7,512 bases of DNA, taken from positions 1 to 7,512 of the forward strand of contig CAKZVG010000516.1 of NCBI GenBank assembly GCA_937921835.1, in the 5' to 3' direction. Position 1 is the first letter of the stretch. Every line of letters begins with the position of its first letter. Origin of the DNA: an uncultured Bryobacteraceae bacterium. Its GTDB lineage: Bacteria > Acidobacteriota > Terriglobia > Bryobacterales > Bryobacteraceae. Positions 5,913 through 7,512 of the stretch are shown piece after piece. Below the pieces are notes generated by a model. It was not told the origin of the DNA. It searched no databases and was given only the letters and a program-made list of their open reading frames with translations. The position numbers were made by a program, and so were the translations under genes.

Positions 5913-7106
5913 TCATGCGTGCCGGCTGGAGGCATTGCCAAGCTGGAACGCCAGCCCCACTGCCGCCGCGGCGGCCAGCGCCGCGCCGGTGAGGAACGTC
6001 GCCGGAGCGCCAAAGGCGCTCCAAAGGGCGCCCGCAATGGCGCTGGCGAGCAGCATCGCAACGCCCGCGATCAGGTCGAAGATGCCGAAGGCCGAGCCGC
6101 GCAGCTCCTCGGGCGCGGTGTCGGCGACATAGCGCGCCAGCACGGCTTGGGTGAGCGCCATGTGCAGTCCCCAGAGGGCGGCGCCGGCCAGCACCACCGG
6201 GAGCGATGGCGCGAAGGCAAGCACCAAGTCGGCGGCGATCAGCGCCAGGATGCCGGCCAGCAGCAGGCGGCGGCGGCTGTGGTGGTCCGAGGCGCTGCCC
6301 GCCGGGTAGGCCACCGCGGCGTAGACCGCGTTCATGACGATCATCACCAGCGGCACGGCGGCCAGGCTCGCCCCGGCGTGCTGCGCGCGCAGCACCAGAA
6401 ACGCTTGGCTGAAGCGCGCCAGGCGCACGCCCGCGCCCAGGGTAACCACCAGCCAGTAGCCGCGTCCTAGCCGCCGCACGTCGCTGAACCGGAACGGCGG
6501 ACGGCCGCCGGCGCGTTCGGGTTCGGGCACCGCCGCCGCCACCACCGCCACCGACGCGAAGGCGAACACCACGCCCACCCACAGCACGGCGCGGATATTG
6601 TTGTCGAGGAGCGCCATGAAGAGCAGCGCCAGCAGTGGTCCGAGCAGCGCGCCCACGCTGTCGAGCGCCTGGCGCAGTCCGAAGGCGGCGCCGCGAAGTC
6701 CGGGCGGCGCCAGATCGGCCAGCAGCGCGTCGCGCGGCGCCGTGCGGGTGCCCTTGCCGAGGCGGTCGACGAAGCGCGCTGCGGCGACCGCGCCCACGCC
6801 GGTGGCGAGCGGGAAGATGGGCTTGGTGAGCGCGCTCAGGGCGTAGCCGAAGACGACCAGCGGTTTCCGCCGCCGCCAGCGGTCGCTCAAAGCGCCCGAG
6901 AGGACTTTGCTGATCGAGGCGGTGGATTCGGCCATGCCTTCGATCAGCCCGATGGCCACCAGTCCCACGCCGAGCGTCGTCGCGAGAAACACCGGCAGCA
7001 GACTTTGCAGCAGTTCCGAGGAGACGTCCATGAACATCGACGTCACCCCAAAAGCCCACACCGCGGGCGGGAGCCGCCGCGCGTCCGGCGGTTTCGATGG
7101 GTCCAT
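5913..7106 (-). CDS. Major facilitator superfamily (MFS) transporter
   Basis: 397 residues with about 12 hydrophobic segments, the normal MFS size; an inner-membrane secondary transporter. The first half carries S-G-A-L-S-D-R-W-R-R-R-K-P (70-82), the MFS motif A with D75 and the basic cluster in the loop between helices 2 and 3. A related loop, P-A-G-S-A-S-D-H-H-S-R-R-R (268-280), sits at the matching place in the second half. F-M-D-V-S-S-E (25-31), I-G-L-I-E-G-M-A-E-S-T-A-S (52-64) and R-F-V-D-R-L-G-K-G-T-R-T-A-P-R-D (111-126) mark a subfamily I recall from uncharacterised bacterial and archaeal members such as MJ1317-like transporters; the substrate is unknown. The ATG at 7106 lies 21 nt after the stop of the DUF362-like gene and has no visible Shine-Dalgarno sequence, so translation may depend on the upstream gene. 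The N-terminus reaches the first helix with a normal short cytoplasmic tail, and no truncation is seen. Confidence 0.9.
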   Translation of the reverse strand: MDPSKPPDARRLPPAVWAFGVTSMFMDVSSELLQSLLPVFLATTLGVGLVAIGLIEGMAESTASISKVLSGALSDRWRRRKPLVVFGYALSALTKPIFPLATGVGAVAAARFVDRLGKGTRTAPRDALLADLAPPGLRGAAFGLRQALDSVGALLGPLLALLFMALLDNNIRAVLWVGVVFAFASVAVVAAAVPEPERAGGRPPFRFSDVRRLGRGYWLVVTLGAGVRLARFSQAFLVLRAQHAGASLAAVPLVMIVMNAVYAAVAYPAGSASDHHSRRRLLLAGILALIAADLVLAFAPSLPVVLAGAALWGLHMALTQAVLARYVADTAPEELRGSAFGIFDLIAGVAMLLASAIAGALWSAFGAPATFLTGAALAAAAAVGLAFQLGNASSRHA

Positions 7107-7127
7107 TCTGTTGAGGATAGCCGAAAG

Positions 7128-7512
7128 CTAGAGCTTGTAGCGGTCGTAATCGAAAGGCTCGTTCACCAGGTGATAGAGCGGCTCGCCATCCATTTGCAAA
7201 TAGTAGGTCTTGAGCGGCGTGCGTTCAAAGTCGGTAAGTTTGCGCGCCGCCGGGCGGGCCCCTTCCTGCCACTCGAAAACCGGCACGTCCCAGGGGTTGA
7301 AGGTGTCGCTCAAGCCGCGCTCCTTGGCGATGCGGTACAGGTGCACGTTGCCGGGTTCGTGTCCGCCCAGCCAGAGGCCCACCAGGTCGAGGCGGAACTT
7401 GTCCTTGGAAAACATCACCAGGTTGGAGAGATGGTCGTCGCCCACGCCGAAGCCGTCGCCGTCGCGCGCGTAGATGCCTTCGATCATGGCCAGCCCGGTC
7501 TTGAGTACGCTC
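7128..7512 (-). CDS. DUF362-like protein, C-terminal part (5' truncated by window edge)
   Basis: The frame enters from the right edge; 127 residues are visible, ending at a TAG at 7128-7130. The visible part begins S-V-L-K-T-G-L-A-M-I-E-G-I-Y and includes G-D-G-F-G-V-G-D-D, then L-V-M-F-S-K-D-K-F-R-L-D-L-V-G, then H-E-P-G-N-V-H-L-Y-R-I-A-K-E-R-G-L-S-D-T. The order 'acidic gly-rich loop, strand, D-x-V-G helix, H-L-x-R-I-A-x-E-R-G-L' fits the C-terminal half of DUF362 proteins, whose biochemical role is not established; several are Tat-exported. I cannot see the N-terminal half or any signal. The methionine at 7487 is in frame but internal to the domain, so it is probably not the start. It is followed 21 nt later by the MFS gene on the same strand, suggesting a shared transcript. 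The family call is from recognition of the pattern and is moderate. Confidence 0.55.
   Translation of the reverse strand, partial: SVLKTGLAMIEGIYARDGDGFGVGDDHLSNLVMFSKDKFRLDLVGLWLGGHEPGNVHLYRIAKERGLSDTFNPWDVPVFEWQEGARPAARKLTDFERTPLKTYYLQMDGEPLYHLVNEPFDYDRYKL

Noticed and set aside
5613..6470. + strand open frame of 285 codons entering the MFS region
   Set aside because: Gln/Arg/Gly-rich antisense shadow of the transporter with no motif.
5803..7059. Long - strand open frame (418 codons) overlapping the MFS gene in another frame
   Set aside because: Arg/Gly/Ala-rich with no motif, whereas the overlapping frame is a complete MFS transporter.

Overview
The window is GC-rich and gene-dense. It most resembles an acidobacterium of the Solibacter/Bryobacter type. 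This rests mainly on one large secreted protein that combines SBBP propeller repeats, a BACON-like domain and three cysteine-bearing SLH repeats, supported by a twin-arginine signal on a metabolic enzyme and a probable DUF362 protein. The assignment is by recognition only; no search was run. I see no mobile element, CRISPR array, tRNA or rRNA.

Layout, left to right. On the + strand: the C-terminal end of a Gfo/Idh/MocA oxidoreductase (2-259) overlaps by ATGA a Tat-signal fumarylacetoacetate hydrolase (FAH) family protein (256-1086). After 21 nt comes an FkbM-like methyltransferase (1108-1998), then a 953-residue exported surface protein (2054-4915). A 163-nt gap holding overlapping inverted repeats leads to a GTG-started single-domain PilZ protein (5079-5420), followed by a strong GC hairpin. 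A 490-nt region without a recognisable gene (5421-5912) separates this block from a convergent - strand pair: a DUF362-like protein cut by the right edge (7128-7512), followed 21 nt later by an MFS transporter (5913-7106).

How the genes may work together. The first two look like one small catabolic operon for a sugar acid or related keto acid, translationally coupled. The methyltransferase and the surface protein are close enough for co-transcription, but a functional link (for example methylation of a surface glycan) is only inference. The PilZ protein is a probable c-di-GMP receptor with its own upstream region. The DUF362-MFS pair is probably a separate transcript running the other way.

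Most of the window is ordinary for such a genome and I found no convincing new multi-gene system. The points most worth a second look are the exported FAH protein, the closed seven-blade plus BACON plus triple C-x5-C SLH architecture with a compositionally different middle, the overlapping palindromes before the PilZ gene, and the run of hairpins in the convergent intergenic region.
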